Shown here in pieces: positions 40,831-48,867 of a DNA stretch of 64,000 bases. Source of the DNA: JANWWM01 sp046719715 (GTDB taxonomy: Bacteria; Bacteroidota; Chlorobiia; Chlorobiales; Thermochlorobacteraceae). Position numbers and translations under genes: made by a program. Under the pieces are notes generated by a model. That model ran no database searches and was not told the DNA's origin. It saw nothing but the letters and a program-made list of their open reading frames with translations. The DNA is taken from the NCBI GenBank assembly GCA_046719715.1, contig JBDNCJ010000006.1:1-64000 (forward strand), in the 5' to 3' direction. How positions within the stretch are numbered: position 1 is the stretch's first letter; every line of letters begins with the position of its first letter.

Positions 40831-40937
40831 ACTACGCTGACGCCCCGTTCTGAACGGCATGCTCTTTTGGTATGAGACGTTGAAATAGACCGCCGATGCC
40901 ACGACATTTGCGTCTCCTTTGCTTGTCTCTTCATCGC

Positions 40938-41501
40938 TTATTCGCCAGCCGCTTCTTGTGCGAGTAAGGCGAGCATTTGTGCGTTTTCGGGGTGAGCGGG
41001 AAGTTGGTCGGCGAGTGAAAGTCCGCTGACGTATTTGAACTGAATCGCGCCGTTTTTATCGAGCAGAAATTGTGCGGGAAGCGGCGCGCCGAGTGCCGCT
41101 CCAAGCCCGTATTGCTTGAAGACGCGCCATTCTGAATCGGAAAGCATCACGAAGGGATAGGCTTGTTCGGTCATGATTTGCTTCGTCATCTCGATATTTG
41201 TGGAAGAAACCACGACTACGTTTCCACCCTTTTCAAGAAAGGCTTGGTAATCTTTTTTGAGGTTGTTCAAATGCGGGAAGCAAAGCGGGCAGAAAATTTT
41301 ATCGGTAAAAATTCTGGTGAAAACGAGCAAGAGCGGCTTTCCACGAAAGTCAGAGAGTTTGTGCATGTTGCCGTCTGCGTCGGGCAGTTCAAAATCGGGT
41401 GCGACTTCTCCGATTTGAAACTTATTTTCGGCGAAGCGCGGCACGAAGTTCGCAACGAAATTTGCATTGATTGGATTGATGGAGTCAAAAATCGACGGCA
41501 T
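40938..41501 (-). CDS. Redoxin/peroxiredoxin-like thiol protein
   Basis: This is a 187-residue thioredoxin-fold protein of the AhpC/TSA-redoxin group. After an N-terminal extension of about 30 residues it shows GEVAPDFELPDADGNMHKLSDFRGKPLLLVFTRIFT, then the CPLC active-site motif (FCPLCFPHL), and FVMLSDSEWRVFKQYGLGAALGAPLPAQFLLDKNGAIQF. The CxxC motif differs from the single peroxidatic Cys of classical Prx, so it may be a disulfide oxidoreductase or a Prx with a nearby resolving Cys. The longer N-terminus has no signal. It is convergent to the preceding universal stress gene. Confidence 0.85.
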   Translation of the reverse strand: MPSIFDSINPINANFVANFVPRFAENKFQIGEVAPDFELPDADGNMHKLSDFRGKPLLLVFTRIFTDKIFCPLCFPHLNNLKKDYQAFLEKGGNVVVVSSTNIEMTKQIMTEQAYPFVMLSDSEWRVFKQYGLGAALGAPLPAQFLLDKNGAIQFKYVSGLSLADQLPAHPENAQMLALLAQEAAGE

Positions 41502-41637
41502 TGAAATCTATTGATTTTGTAGATTGGATAAGGCGTTTCGGTTGATTCAAAGAACGATTAAGAACGTGCGATTCGTTTCCAATGATGTTTCTATTTTATG
41601 CTCACAACTGCCGACCAATCACCGTGAAAGCCTGACG

Positions 41638-41826
41638 ATGAAAAACTTGAAAAAAGAGCGATACACGAAATCCACGCTTCCTGAAAAAATTTGCGAGAGC
41701 TGCAATCGCCCGATGTCGTGGCGCAAAGCATGGGCGAAGAATTGGGAAGAGGTTAAATACTGCTCCGACCGATGCCGCGCCGAATCCAAACAGAAGCGCA
41801 AAACTCAAACTTCAAAGCCTCAATGA
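41638..41826 (+). CDS. DUF2256 zinc-ribbon small protein
   Basis: The 62-residue basic protein from the ATG at 41638 has the DUF2256 pattern: LPEKICESCNRPMSWRKAWAKNWEEVKYCSDRCR. The CxxC...CxxxC arrangement should bind one zinc ion. Function is unknown; in many bacteria the gene lies near photolyase or cryptochrome genes, which are not seen here. Its stop overlaps the next start (ATGA), so the two are coupled. Upstream in-frame sequence to 41524 is not used. Confidence 0.85.
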   Translation: MKNLKKERYTKSTLPEKICESCNRPMSWRKAWAKNWEEVKYCSDRCRAESKQKRKTQTSKPQ

Positions 41827-42158
41827 AAAATAAATATGCCAAACAGCCTTCCGCAATGGAAGTTGAAAATCTCATCTATGAAGTCGCACTCAATCGCGCC
41901 TTGATTTTGATGTTGCTTGAAGAATTAGAGAAAACAAATCCGGGATTGACTGAGCGCGTTCAAGACCTACTGAACGCGGAATCACAGCGCATTTACGGGC
42001 TGGTTTCTCAATTCGTTGAAGAGCCATCGCCGTATTACGCCCCGCTTTTAGAGATGCGTAAAACACACGACGACGCCGATAAAGCGGCGGCGATTCTCAA
42101 AAGCATTTTGAACGACCCCGAACCGCCCGCAAAACCAAAAGGGAGAAAAAAACGATAG
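41823..42158 (+). CDS. Small helical protein coupled to DUF2256, unknown
   Basis: The 111-residue protein starts at ATG 41823 overlapping the DUF2256 stop by four bases. It is mostly helical (MEVENLIYEVALNRALILMLLEELEKTNPGL) and ends in a Lys/Pro-rich basic tail (PPAKPKGRKKR). The basic tail could contact nucleic acid. I do not recognise a family. Translational coupling indicates a role with the zinc protein. Confidence 0.65.
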   Translation: MKNKYAKQPSAMEVENLIYEVALNRALILMLLEELEKTNPGLTERVQDLLNAESQRIYGLVSQFVEEPSPYYAPLLEMRKTHDDADKAAAILKSILNDPEPPAKPKGRKKR

Positions 42159-42175
42159 GCACTTCTGCTTGAAGT

Positions 42176-44425
42176 TTATGCTTGCAGGGCGGGCGACTTC
42201 GCCTCAACCAGCACGCCAACCGCTCCCGCAATCAGCCCGTTTGAAATCATCGGCGAAAAATGAAAATCGACTTGCGACTCGGCGACGACGAGCGATGTTG
42301 CAACCGATTCCCCCGATAGCACCCGACGGAACGCGCCAAGAAGTTGAGGATACTTGCCGTAGAGTTCATAAATGGATTTCCCTTTTGCAAGCGTTGACGC
42401 CGATTGATGTAGGTCGGTGGATTTTCCGAAGATGCCGGTGATGACTCCCGCATCGTCAAAGGTGATGAGGGAAATTGGCGCGGCGTCGAGCATCGGCTCA
42501 ATCTGCTGTTTGAACTCGCGATATTCGCTCTCGATGGTGGCACGCTTGGTAGCGTCAGTGAGCAAGGTGAGCACGCCGAGCGGATTTCCGACCTCGTCGT
42601 CGAGGCGCGAAATGAACATCTCCGCGATTTTTTGTTCGCCGTCAGGCGTAAGATATTTGATTTTGCCGTCCCACCGTCCGACGCTTTGCAGCGACTCCAT
42701 CGCGGCTTTGCGCTCTTTTGAGGAGGCATACTTGTATTTCATAATTTCGTCCGACTTCTTACCCAACGCCTCGCCCACAGACACGCCGTGAAACATCGCC
42801 GCCGCTTCATTCCAATATCGGATTTCACCAGAGACGCTCACCATCACGACGGCAAGATTAAGCGCGTTGAGAATCGCTGATTTTTCCGTCAGCATCCGCT
42901 CTTTTGCTTTTAACTCTTTTTGTGCCTCGTGGAGTTTGGCGGATTTTTCCTGAACACTGCTTTCTAAAATTTTCACGTCGCTTTCAAGACGCTCGACTTC
43001 TCGGTCGGCTTGCTCCCAATCGGCACGCAACTGCGAAATCGTGCTTTGGGCGTCGGCGAGTTCGGCAACGAGTTTTGCAATTTCAGTTTCAAGTTTTGCT
43101 TCTTTTTCGGGATTGCCTTTTGGCTGTGCCGCAAGGGTTTGAATGGTTTGATTTGCCTGTGAAAGTTCTTGTTCGAGCTTTTGTCGTTTGCTTGTTTCTT
43201 CGCCGAGTTTTGCGCGAAGGTCGGCGAGTTCTTTGGTGAAACGTTGAGCGAGCGACTGCGCCGATTCTTGCGCCGCTGTCAATTTTGATTCAAGGCTTCG
43301 CTTTTCTTCTTCGGCGTTTACCAGTTCGGCTTTTGCGGTTTCGATTTGTTCGGAAAATGCGCCGGCGTTGTTTACTTGCTTATTGAGCGCGGCGTCGTAT
43401 TGCTTGAACATCGCTTCAAATTGAGCGAGTTGGTTGCCTGCATTCTCGACGGCTTCGCGAAGTTGATTGCCGGTGATGAGCGCGTCTTGAAGCTCGATGC
43501 GCAGTTGCATTTCCGCCTCTTGCGCTTTATCGACCTCGTTCATCAATTCTTTTTCGCGCTCTGCTTTTTCGGAGAGTTCGGCTTTGAGCCGCGTATTGGC
43601 TTGTCGCTCTTCTTCGTAGGCGATTGCCGAAAGCCGCGCTTTTTCTTCCGCTGTTTTCAAGGCATCGGTAAGTTCATTGAGGGTTTGGCGCGCCGCTTCA
43701 AGTTGCGATTCAAGATGTGAATTTATTGATGCGTTGCTTTGAAGCGATTGAAGTTGAGCACGAGACAGGTCGAGGGCGTTTTGGAGTTCGAAGTTGTTTG
43801 CATTCAGCGTGGCAATGGTATCGGTAAGCTCATCGATTTTTTTCTGCATATCGTCTATGACGACGGAGGAAGCGGCGTGGCTCGACACATCAGGCAAGGC
43901 GGGCTTGTGCGGTTCTTTTTCCGTCGTTGGCGCGGGAAGCGGTTCATCTTCAAGAAACGGCGACTGCAATCGCGCTAATTGTGCTCGTACCGCTTCGAGA
44001 TTTCTCATGAAGTCTTCCGACGGTTGCGGGATTTGCGTCTGCGGGTTTGAGACGGGCTTCCGACTTAAAATTTCCCGAATTGCCGCCGTTAAAAATTTCA
44101 AATGCGACTTAAACACATAATCCGATGCGCCGCTTTTCAAGACCTCCGCAACGACGGCTTCATCGGTAATTTTTGAGAGCACAATGACGGGAATATGAAT
44201 CGATTTTGATTTCAAGTGAGCGATGACGTCGCTCACAGTTTTGCGCTTTTGAAGAGCGTATTCGCAAAGCACCAAGTCAAAGGTTTGCTCTTCGAGTGCT
44301 TCTTCAAATTCTTCAAATGATTCTACATGCTCAATATCGGGGTGGAGTTCATCGCTTTTGAGCGTCAGCCAAGCCACTTGCGCGTCCAAGAGCGAGGTGT
44401 CAAAATGAAGAATGCGAATACTCAT
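42176..44425 (-). CDS. Pseudo-receiver/coiled-coil/PAS protein
   Basis: The 749-residue cytoplasmic protein has an N-terminal receiver-like domain (1-120), a central coiled coil of about 350 residues (about 185-540, many KAE and QLEA heptads) and a PAS-type region near 545-660 (SAILNALNLAVVMVSVSGEIRYWNEAAAMFHG). A weaker PAS-like segment follows. The phosphoacceptor Asp of the receiver is replaced: the strand reads LVLCEYALQ with Glu55, and only one of the two N-terminal acidic residues is present (HFDTS). A conserved Lys remains (YVFKSHL). It therefore looks like a constitutive or phosphate-independent receiver. The gene follows ftsY by 21 bases, so it is co-transcribed. No kinase domain is present. 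Confidence 0.82.
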   Translation of the reverse strand: MSIRILHFDTSLLDAQVAWLTLKSDELHPDIEHVESFEEFEEALEEQTFDLVLCEYALQKRKTVSDVIAHLKSKSIHIPVIVLSKITDEAVVAEVLKSGASDYVFKSHLKFLTAAIREILSRKPVSNPQTQIPQPSEDFMRNLEAVRAQLARLQSPFLEDEPLPAPTTEKEPHKPALPDVSSHAASSVVIDDMQKKIDELTDTIATLNANNFELQNALDLSRAQLQSLQSNASINSHLESQLEAARQTLNELTDALKTAEEKARLSAIAYEEERQANTRLKAELSEKAEREKELMNEVDKAQEAEMQLRIELQDALITGNQLREAVENAGNQLAQFEAMFKQYDAALNKQVNNAGAFSEQIETAKAELVNAEEEKRSLESKLTAAQESAQSLAQRFTKELADLRAKLGEETSKRQKLEQELSQANQTIQTLAAQPKGNPEKEAKLETEIAKLVAELADAQSTISQLRADWEQADREVERLESDVKILESSVQEKSAKLHEAQKELKAKERMLTEKSAILNALNLAVVMVSVSGEIRYWNEAAAMFHGVSVGEALGKKSDEIMKYKYASSKERKAAMESLQSVGRWDGKIKYLTPDGEQKIAEMFISRLDDEVGNPLGVLTLLTDATKRATIESEYREFKQQIEPMLDAAPISLITFDDAGVITGIFGKSTDLHQSASTLAKGKSIYELYGKYPQLLGAFRRVLSGESVATSLVVAESQVDFHFSPMISNGLIAGAVGVLVEAKSPALQA

Positions 44426-44446
44426 CGTTGTGTAGTTTTTTCAAAA

Positions 44447-45388
44447 TTATTCAAAAAGTGCTTGAACGAATTTCCGTCGGTCGAAGAGTTGCAAGTCGTC
44501 AATTTTTTCGCCGACGCCGATATACTTGACGGGAATGTTCAGTTCGTTTGAAATGGCAATCACCACGCCGCCTTTGGCTGTGCCGTCGAGCTTGGTGAGA
44601 ATCAGCCCTGTTACATCGACGGCTTTGGTAAATTCTTTGGCTTGATTGAGAGCATTTTGCCCTGTTGAGCCATCTAAGACGAGCAAAACTTCATTTGGCG
44701 CGTCGGGCAGTTTCTTTTTCATCACGCGCTTGATTTTGGCGAGTTCTTCCATCAAGTGCGTTTTGTTGTGCAAGCGTCCCGCCGTATCGACCAAGACGAC
44801 GTCGACGTCTTTTGCAATGGCGGAAGAAACAGCGTCAAAAACGACGGCGCTGGGGTCGACGCCCTGACCTTGCGAGACAATCGGCACACCGGCGCGCTCC
44901 GCCCAAATTTCCAACTGCTCTGTGGCGGCGGCGCGAAACGTATCGGCGGCGGCAATCAAGACCTTCTTCCCCGCGCTTTTGTAATTATACGCCATCTTTC
45001 CAATGCTCGTCGTTTTTCCAACACCATTGACGCCGACAATCATAATCACATAGGGCTTCTTGGGCAATGTTGCGTCAAAATCGACCACCGTTACCTCGCG
45101 TGCGTCGCGCATCAATTTTTGAATTTCATCGCGGAGCATCGCGTCTAACTCTTGCTCGCTGGTATAACGCTCTTTTTTAGCGCGCATCGAGATGGATTCC
45201 ACGATTTTAAGCGTCGTTGGCACGCCCACATCTGCCGAAATGAGAATTTGCTCCAACTCCTCCAAAAATTCATCATCTATTTTTGTTTTGCCCTTTACAA
45301 GACGAGAAATTTTTCCGAACAAATTTTCCCTCGTTTTTGCAAGACCTTCTTTCAGTCGCGAAAGTTTGAAGGCGTCAAAAAAGCCCAT
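44447..45388 (-). CDS. ftsY: Signal recognition particle receptor FtsY
   Basis: FtsY is the SRP receptor GTPase at the membrane, partner of Ffh. The 313-residue product is short, with a minimal N-terminal helix (MGFFDAFKLSRLKEGLAKTRENLFGKI) and no acidic A domain. The NG domain has GVNGVGKTTSIGKMAYNYK (G1), DTAGRLHNKTHLMEEL (G3) and TKLDGTAKGGVVIAI (G4). It lies 11 bases after the second NT-HEPN gene, on the same strand, and 21 bases before the pseudo-receiver gene; an NT-HEPN pair inside an ftsY operon is unusual. Confidence 0.96.
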   Translation of the reverse strand: MGFFDAFKLSRLKEGLAKTRENLFGKISRLVKGKTKIDDEFLEELEQILISADVGVPTTLKIVESISMRAKKERYTSEQELDAMLRDEIQKLMRDAREVTVVDFDATLPKKPYVIMIVGVNGVGKTTSIGKMAYNYKSAGKKVLIAAADTFRAAATEQLEIWAERAGVPIVSQGQGVDPSAVVFDAVSSAIAKDVDVVLVDTAGRLHNKTHLMEELAKIKRVMKKKLPDAPNEVLLVLDGSTGQNALNQAKEFTKAVDVTGLILTKLDGTAKGGVVIAISNELNIPVKYIGVGEKIDDLQLFDRRKFVQALFE

Positions 45389-45399
45389 GTTGGTTGTGC

Positions 45400-46143
45400 C
45401 TATGATTTTAAGGTTATTAAATTTTCGGCGAAGCCGACGGCGCGCGTGGCAAGTTCCAACGCTGTTTTTGCGTCAACTTCAAATTCAACGCTCTCGTAGC
45501 GCATCTCGACGGCAAAGTCGTTGAGTTTTGACGCATCGTTTAACTCTGCTTCAACTTCAATTGCGTTTGCCGCAAGCAATTTCAAAATCTCTCCCAAATC
45601 GTGCGTTCTCGGAAAATGAACGTTCTGATGCGCAAGCACGGCTTTGAGTGCCTTCTCTACCGCTTGTTGCGCATTGAAGCCAATTCCTTCCATATCGTTT
45701 GGGCTGACTGCAAAGAGCGTTTCGGCTCGCTCTTTATCTTTCTTGGCTTTTTCCAAGAGGGTTTTCGCAATGTCCTGATTGGTTTTCATTTCCGCTGGGT
45801 TGTTCGCCATTCGCTTTGCTGACACATCTTCGTAAAGCACAACGCCTTCGTCTCTGATGTTTCGCCACAGTCCGACCGTTACGCCCTTCATCGCCTCGCA
45901 CTCCGATTGATGCTTGACCAACAGTTGAACCCGTGCGGGCAACTTCCCCACTGCCGATTTCAATTTCATTCGTTCCTGTTTCAAATCCACCTCGTCCGAA
46001 AGCATCACGAGCACATCGTAATCGCTTTCTTCGTCGTAATCGCCTCGCGCCCGCGAGCCAAACAGCACCACCTTCACAGGCGACGACACCCGACGCACTT
46101 CGCCGAGAATTTCTTGCTCAATTTCATCTATGACGGTTTTCAT
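45400..46143 (-). CDS. Single-chain nucleotidyltransferase-HEPN fusion, copy 1
   Basis: The 247-residue protein fuses a minimal nucleotidyltransferase domain to a HEPN domain. Residues 1-110 carry the GSX10DXD motif (GSRARGDYDEESDYD). Residues about 125-240 are a HEPN domain with NAQQAVEKALKAVLAH and FPRTHDLGEIL, the pattern of the PF05168-like HEPN group; the RNase RX4-6H motif is not seen, so ribonuclease activity is doubtful. Fused NT-HEPN proteins resemble kanamycin nucleotidyltransferase-type antitoxin/toxin modules in one chain. It is the downstream copy of a tandem pair, four bases after copy 2, and is followed 11 bases later by ftsY. See copy 2 for the repeat. Confidence 0.85.
   Translation of the reverse strand: MKTVIDEIEQEILGEVRRVSSPVKVVLFGSRARGDYDEESDYDVLVMLSDEVDLKQERMKLKSAVGKLPARVQLLVKHQSECEAMKGVTVGLWRNIRDEGVVLYEDVSAKRMANNPAEMKTNQDIAKTLLEKAKKDKERAETLFAVSPNDMEGIGFNAQQAVEKALKAVLAHQNVHFPRTHDLGEILKLLAANAIEVEAELNDASKLNDFAVEMRYESVEFEVDAKTALELATRAVGFAENLITLKS
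45428..46103 (-). repeat. Direct repeat copy 1 (about 676 bp)
   Basis: Most of the coding region of copy 1 is near identical to 46176-46848 in copy 2, with scattered substitutions and a net three-base difference. A patch at about 45668-45750 differs strongly and is discussed under findings. This is a gene-duplication repeat, not a mobile-element terminus; no inverted termini or target-site duplication are seen. Confidence 0.85.
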
Positions 46144-46147
46144 GGAT

Positions 46148-46930
46148 TCACAGTCCTTTTGTTAGCAATGCTTCAGCGAAGGCGACGGCGCGTGTGGCAA
46201 GTTCCAACGCTGTTTTTGCGTCAACTTCAAATTCAACGCTCTCGTAGCGCATCTCGACGGCAAAGTCGTTGAGTTTTGACACATCGTTTAACTCTGCTTC
46301 AACTTCAATTCCGTTTGCCGCAAGCAATTTCAAAATCTCTCCCAAATCGTGCGTTCTCGGAAAATGAACGTCGTGATGCGCAAGCACGGCTTTGAGTGCC
46401 TTCTCTACCGCTTGCTGGCAGTGAAATCCGATTGCTTCCATTTCATTCAAGTGCTCGTTCAGCACCAATGCCGATTTCAAATCTACTTTCGCTTTTTCCA
46501 AGAGGGTTCTCGCGACGTCTTGATTGGTTTTCATTTCCGCTGGGTTATTCGCCATTCGCTTTGCTGACACATCTTCGTAAAGCACAACGCCTTCGTCTCT
46601 GATGTTTCGCCACAGTCCGACCGTTACGCCCTTCATCGCCTCGCACTCCGATTGATGCTTGACCAACAGTTGAACCCGCGCGGGCAACTTCCCCACTGCC
46701 GATTTCAATTTCATTCGTTCTTGTTTCAAATCCACCTCGTCCGAAAGCACCACGAGCACATCGTAATCGCTTTCTTCGTCGTAATCGCCTCGCGCCCGTG
46801 AGCCAAACAGCACCACCTTCACAGGCGACGACACCCGACGCACTTCGCGAAGTATTTCCACTTCAAATCCATCAAGCGCGATTTTGTGCTCAACTTGACT
46901 ATCTTCAATTCCTTTGAAAGCCAAAGCCAT
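46148..46930 (-). CDS. Single-chain nucleotidyltransferase-HEPN fusion, copy 2
   Basis: Tandem paralogue of 260 residues, read from the ATG at 46930. An earlier ATG at 46978 would overlap the divergent thiL start and is less likely. An N-terminal extension of about 15 residues (MALAFKGIEDSQVEH) distinguishes it from copy 1. The nucleotidyltransferase motif GSRARGDYDEESDYD and the HEPN segment FPRTHDLGEIL are identical. The part around residues 150-180 (the helix before the HEPN motif) is different in sequence, so partner specificity may differ. The two copies lie only four bases apart and are probably one operon with ftsY. Confidence 0.85.
   Translation of the reverse strand: MALAFKGIEDSQVEHKIALDGFEVEILREVRRVSSPVKVVLFGSRARGDYDEESDYDVLVVLSDEVDLKQERMKLKSAVGKLPARVQLLVKHQSECEAMKGVTVGLWRNIRDEGVVLYEDVSAKRMANNPAEMKTNQDVARTLLEKAKVDLKSALVLNEHLNEMEAIGFHCQQAVEKALKAVLAHHDVHFPRTHDLGEILKLLAANGIEVEAELNDVSKLNDFAVEMRYESVEFEVDAKTALELATRAVAFAEALLTKGL
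46176..46848 (-). repeat. Direct repeat copy 2 (about 673 bp)
   Basis: Counterpart of 45428-46103. The divergent patch in this copy is at about 46415-46491. Confidence 0.85.
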
Positions 46931-46971
46931 CTTTTTCGTTATTTTGTCTGAATATAAAACTTCCTTGTTCA

Positions 46972-48177
46972 ATGTCATTTACACGCATCTCTGAAATCGG
47001 GGAATTTGCTTTGATTGACCGACTTGCAACCCTCATTCAACCAACCGAATCTCAACTTTCCACGCTCAAAAAAGGTATCGGCGACGACTGCGCCGTCATT
47101 GAACTTCCAAACGGCAAATTGCAAGTCATTTCCACCGATTTGCTCATTGAACAGATTCATTTTGATTTACTCACCACGCCGCTCGAGCACTTGGGCGCGA
47201 AAGCCATCAGCGTGAATGTTTCTGACATTTGCGCCATGAACGCCAAGCCGCTTTATGCGACGATGAGCATTGGACTTTCCAACAATGTTTCCGTCGAGAT
47301 GATTGAGCAGATTTACGAAGGCGCGACGCGCGTTGCCAAGCAATACGGCATTGCGATTGTCGGCGGCGACACGTCGGCGAGCATCACGGGATTGGTGATT
47401 TCGGTTACGATTGTCGGCGAAGTTGATGCCGATAAAATCACCTATCGAAGCGGCGCAAAGTCAGGCGACTTCATCTGCATTACGGGCGATGTCGGACGGT
47501 CGTTTGCGGGCTTGAAAGTGCTTATGCGCGAGCGTCAAACGATGCTTGATACCTTCGCGGAAAATCCCGATATGGATAAATCCACTTACAAAGCCGATTT
47601 GTCGGAATATCAAAAAGCGATTGAAAAACACCTGCTTCCCAAAGCGCGCATTGATGCGGTCAAGTTTTTTCATGAGGCGGGAATTGTTCCAACCTCAATG
47701 ATTGATGTTTCAGATGGCGTTGCGTCTGAACTCAAACACCTCTGCCGAAATTCACAAACGGGCGCGTTGATTGAAGAATCCAAGATCCCGATTCTTTCCG
47801 AGACGCGCGAAGTTTCGGACGAATTCGAAGATGATGGCACCACCTACGCGCTTTTCGGTGGCGAAGACTACGAATTGCTTTTTACGATTTCGCCAAACGA
47901 TTTAGAAAAACTCTCTGCGTTTAAAGACATTCACATCATCGGCAAAGTGCTCGACGCTTCCCATGGCGTTAAAATGCGCGACCTCTTCGGCACCGATATC
48001 GACTTGCAAAACACTTCTGGCTTTCAACACTTCGCCGAAGAAGACGAGCACTTTTTTGAAGACGAAGACGAACACACTCACAACGGACACGACCACGATG
48101 CACACGGTCGTAATGGGCATAATCATAACGGACATGATGACGCGGACGAAGACATTTGGGGCGAGCGCAAAAATTAA
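46972..48177 (+). CDS. thiL: Thiamine-monophosphate kinase with His/Asp-rich C-terminal tail
   Basis: ThiL makes thiamine diphosphate from the monophosphate, the last step of the pathway. The 401-residue product has the family motifs EFALIDRLATLI, GIGDDCAVIEL, AISVNVSDICAMNAKP, GGDTSASITGL and DVSDGVASELKHLC. Typical ThiL is about 325 residues; here the last 50 residues (351-401) are extra, extremely acidic and His-rich, with ten His residues (for example HTHNGHDHDAHGRNGHNHNGHDD). This tail probably binds divalent metal ions such as Zn, Ni or Co; that is inference. It starts 41 bases from the NT-HEPN gene in the opposite direction. Confidence 0.92.
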   Translation: MSFTRISEIGEFALIDRLATLIQPTESQLSTLKKGIGDDCAVIELPNGKLQVISTDLLIEQIHFDLLTTPLEHLGAKAISVNVSDICAMNAKPLYATMSIGLSNNVSVEMIEQIYEGATRVAKQYGIAIVGGDTSASITGLVISVTIVGEVDADKITYRSGAKSGDFICITGDVGRSFAGLKVLMRERQTMLDTFAENPDMDKSTYKADLSEYQKAIEKHLLPKARIDAVKFFHEAGIVPTSMIDVSDGVASELKHLCRNSQTGALIEESKIPILSETREVSDEFEDDGTTYALFGGEDYELLFTISPNDLEKLSAFKDIHIIGKVLDASHGVKMRDLFGTDIDLQNTSGFQHFAEEDEHFFEDEDEHTHNGHDHDAHGRNGHNHNGHDDADEDIWGERKN

Positions 48178-48197
48178 CGTGGCTATGATTGACGCCG

Positions 48198-48686
48198 TTA
48201 CTTGAAAATGTCTTCCAAGCGCAGTTCCACTCCTGTGGCTTTGTCAGTAATCAAGCCTTTGGTGAAAGTTTCTGTCGGTGAATCAGGATAAAAGATGTGA
48301 ACGGTTTTCAGCGGCGGAAGGATAATCCAAGCGGATTTGACGCCAGCGGGAAAGTAGACATCGCGGATTTTTTCCACCAGCTCGTTGAGCGGCTGGGTCG
48401 GCGAAAGAATTTCAATCGTTGTAATCGGCGGAGTTTTCATTTTCGGCTCGTCGCGCTCCCAATCATCTTGCATTACAGGATAGATTGCCAAATCGGGGTT
48501 TGCTTTCCCCGAACTCAATTCCAAACTCAGCTCACTGAACACATCATACTTTTCATCATATCGGCTTATCAGAGCGAATGATAATCGTGCTTCAATCTTT
48601 GAATGGTTTTTGCTTGGCATAGGTTTTCCACGTTCAAGTTCGTATTGAGAGAGCGTTTGTTGGGTTTCAAGTGCGGTGGTTTCCAT
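48198..48686 (-). CDS. Uma2-family (DUF820) PD-(D/E)XK nuclease-like protein
   Basis: The 162-residue protein from the ATG at 48686 has the Uma2/DUF820 restriction-endonuclease-like pattern. It shows SKNHSKIEARLSFALI, ELSLELSSGKANPDLAIYP (with the PD Asp), TTIEILSPTQPLNELVEKIRDVYFPAGVKSAWII and VHIFYPDS. Such genes are abundant in cyanobacteria and Chloroflexi and their targets are unknown; many are passenger genes, often horizontally spread. The gene is convergent to thiL. The extra N-terminal in-frame residues to 48716 are not needed. Confidence 0.85.
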   Translation of the reverse strand: METTALETQQTLSQYELERGKPMPSKNHSKIEARLSFALISRYDEKYDVFSELSLELSSGKANPDLAIYPVMQDDWERDEPKMKTPPITTIEILSPTQPLNELVEKIRDVYFPAGVKSAWIILPPLKTVHIFYPDSPTETFTKGLITDKATGVELRLEDIFK

Positions 48687-48867
48687 CGTGCGATTTCGGT
48701 TTAGGTTATGCGCCAAATTTTCAACGGGTGAAACATAGTCAAACGGACGGGTTCTCGCAATTGAGGGCGAAGTTTCGTATTATTGATTCTCACAATGTTT
48801 CTTTTCAACTCTGCAAAAGACCATATCGTCAAGCAGTAACTTCATTAACTTTTTCACACCGTTTGTT

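Noticed and set aside
40599..40934. A 111-residue minus-strand frame in the gap after the universal stress gene
   Set aside because: It covers the REP-like element and the end of the stress gene and shows no domain or signal.
45428..46848. The 675-bp direct repeats as a composite transposon
   Set aside because: The repeats are the coding regions of two paralogues; there are no transposase gene, terminal inverted repeats or target duplications.
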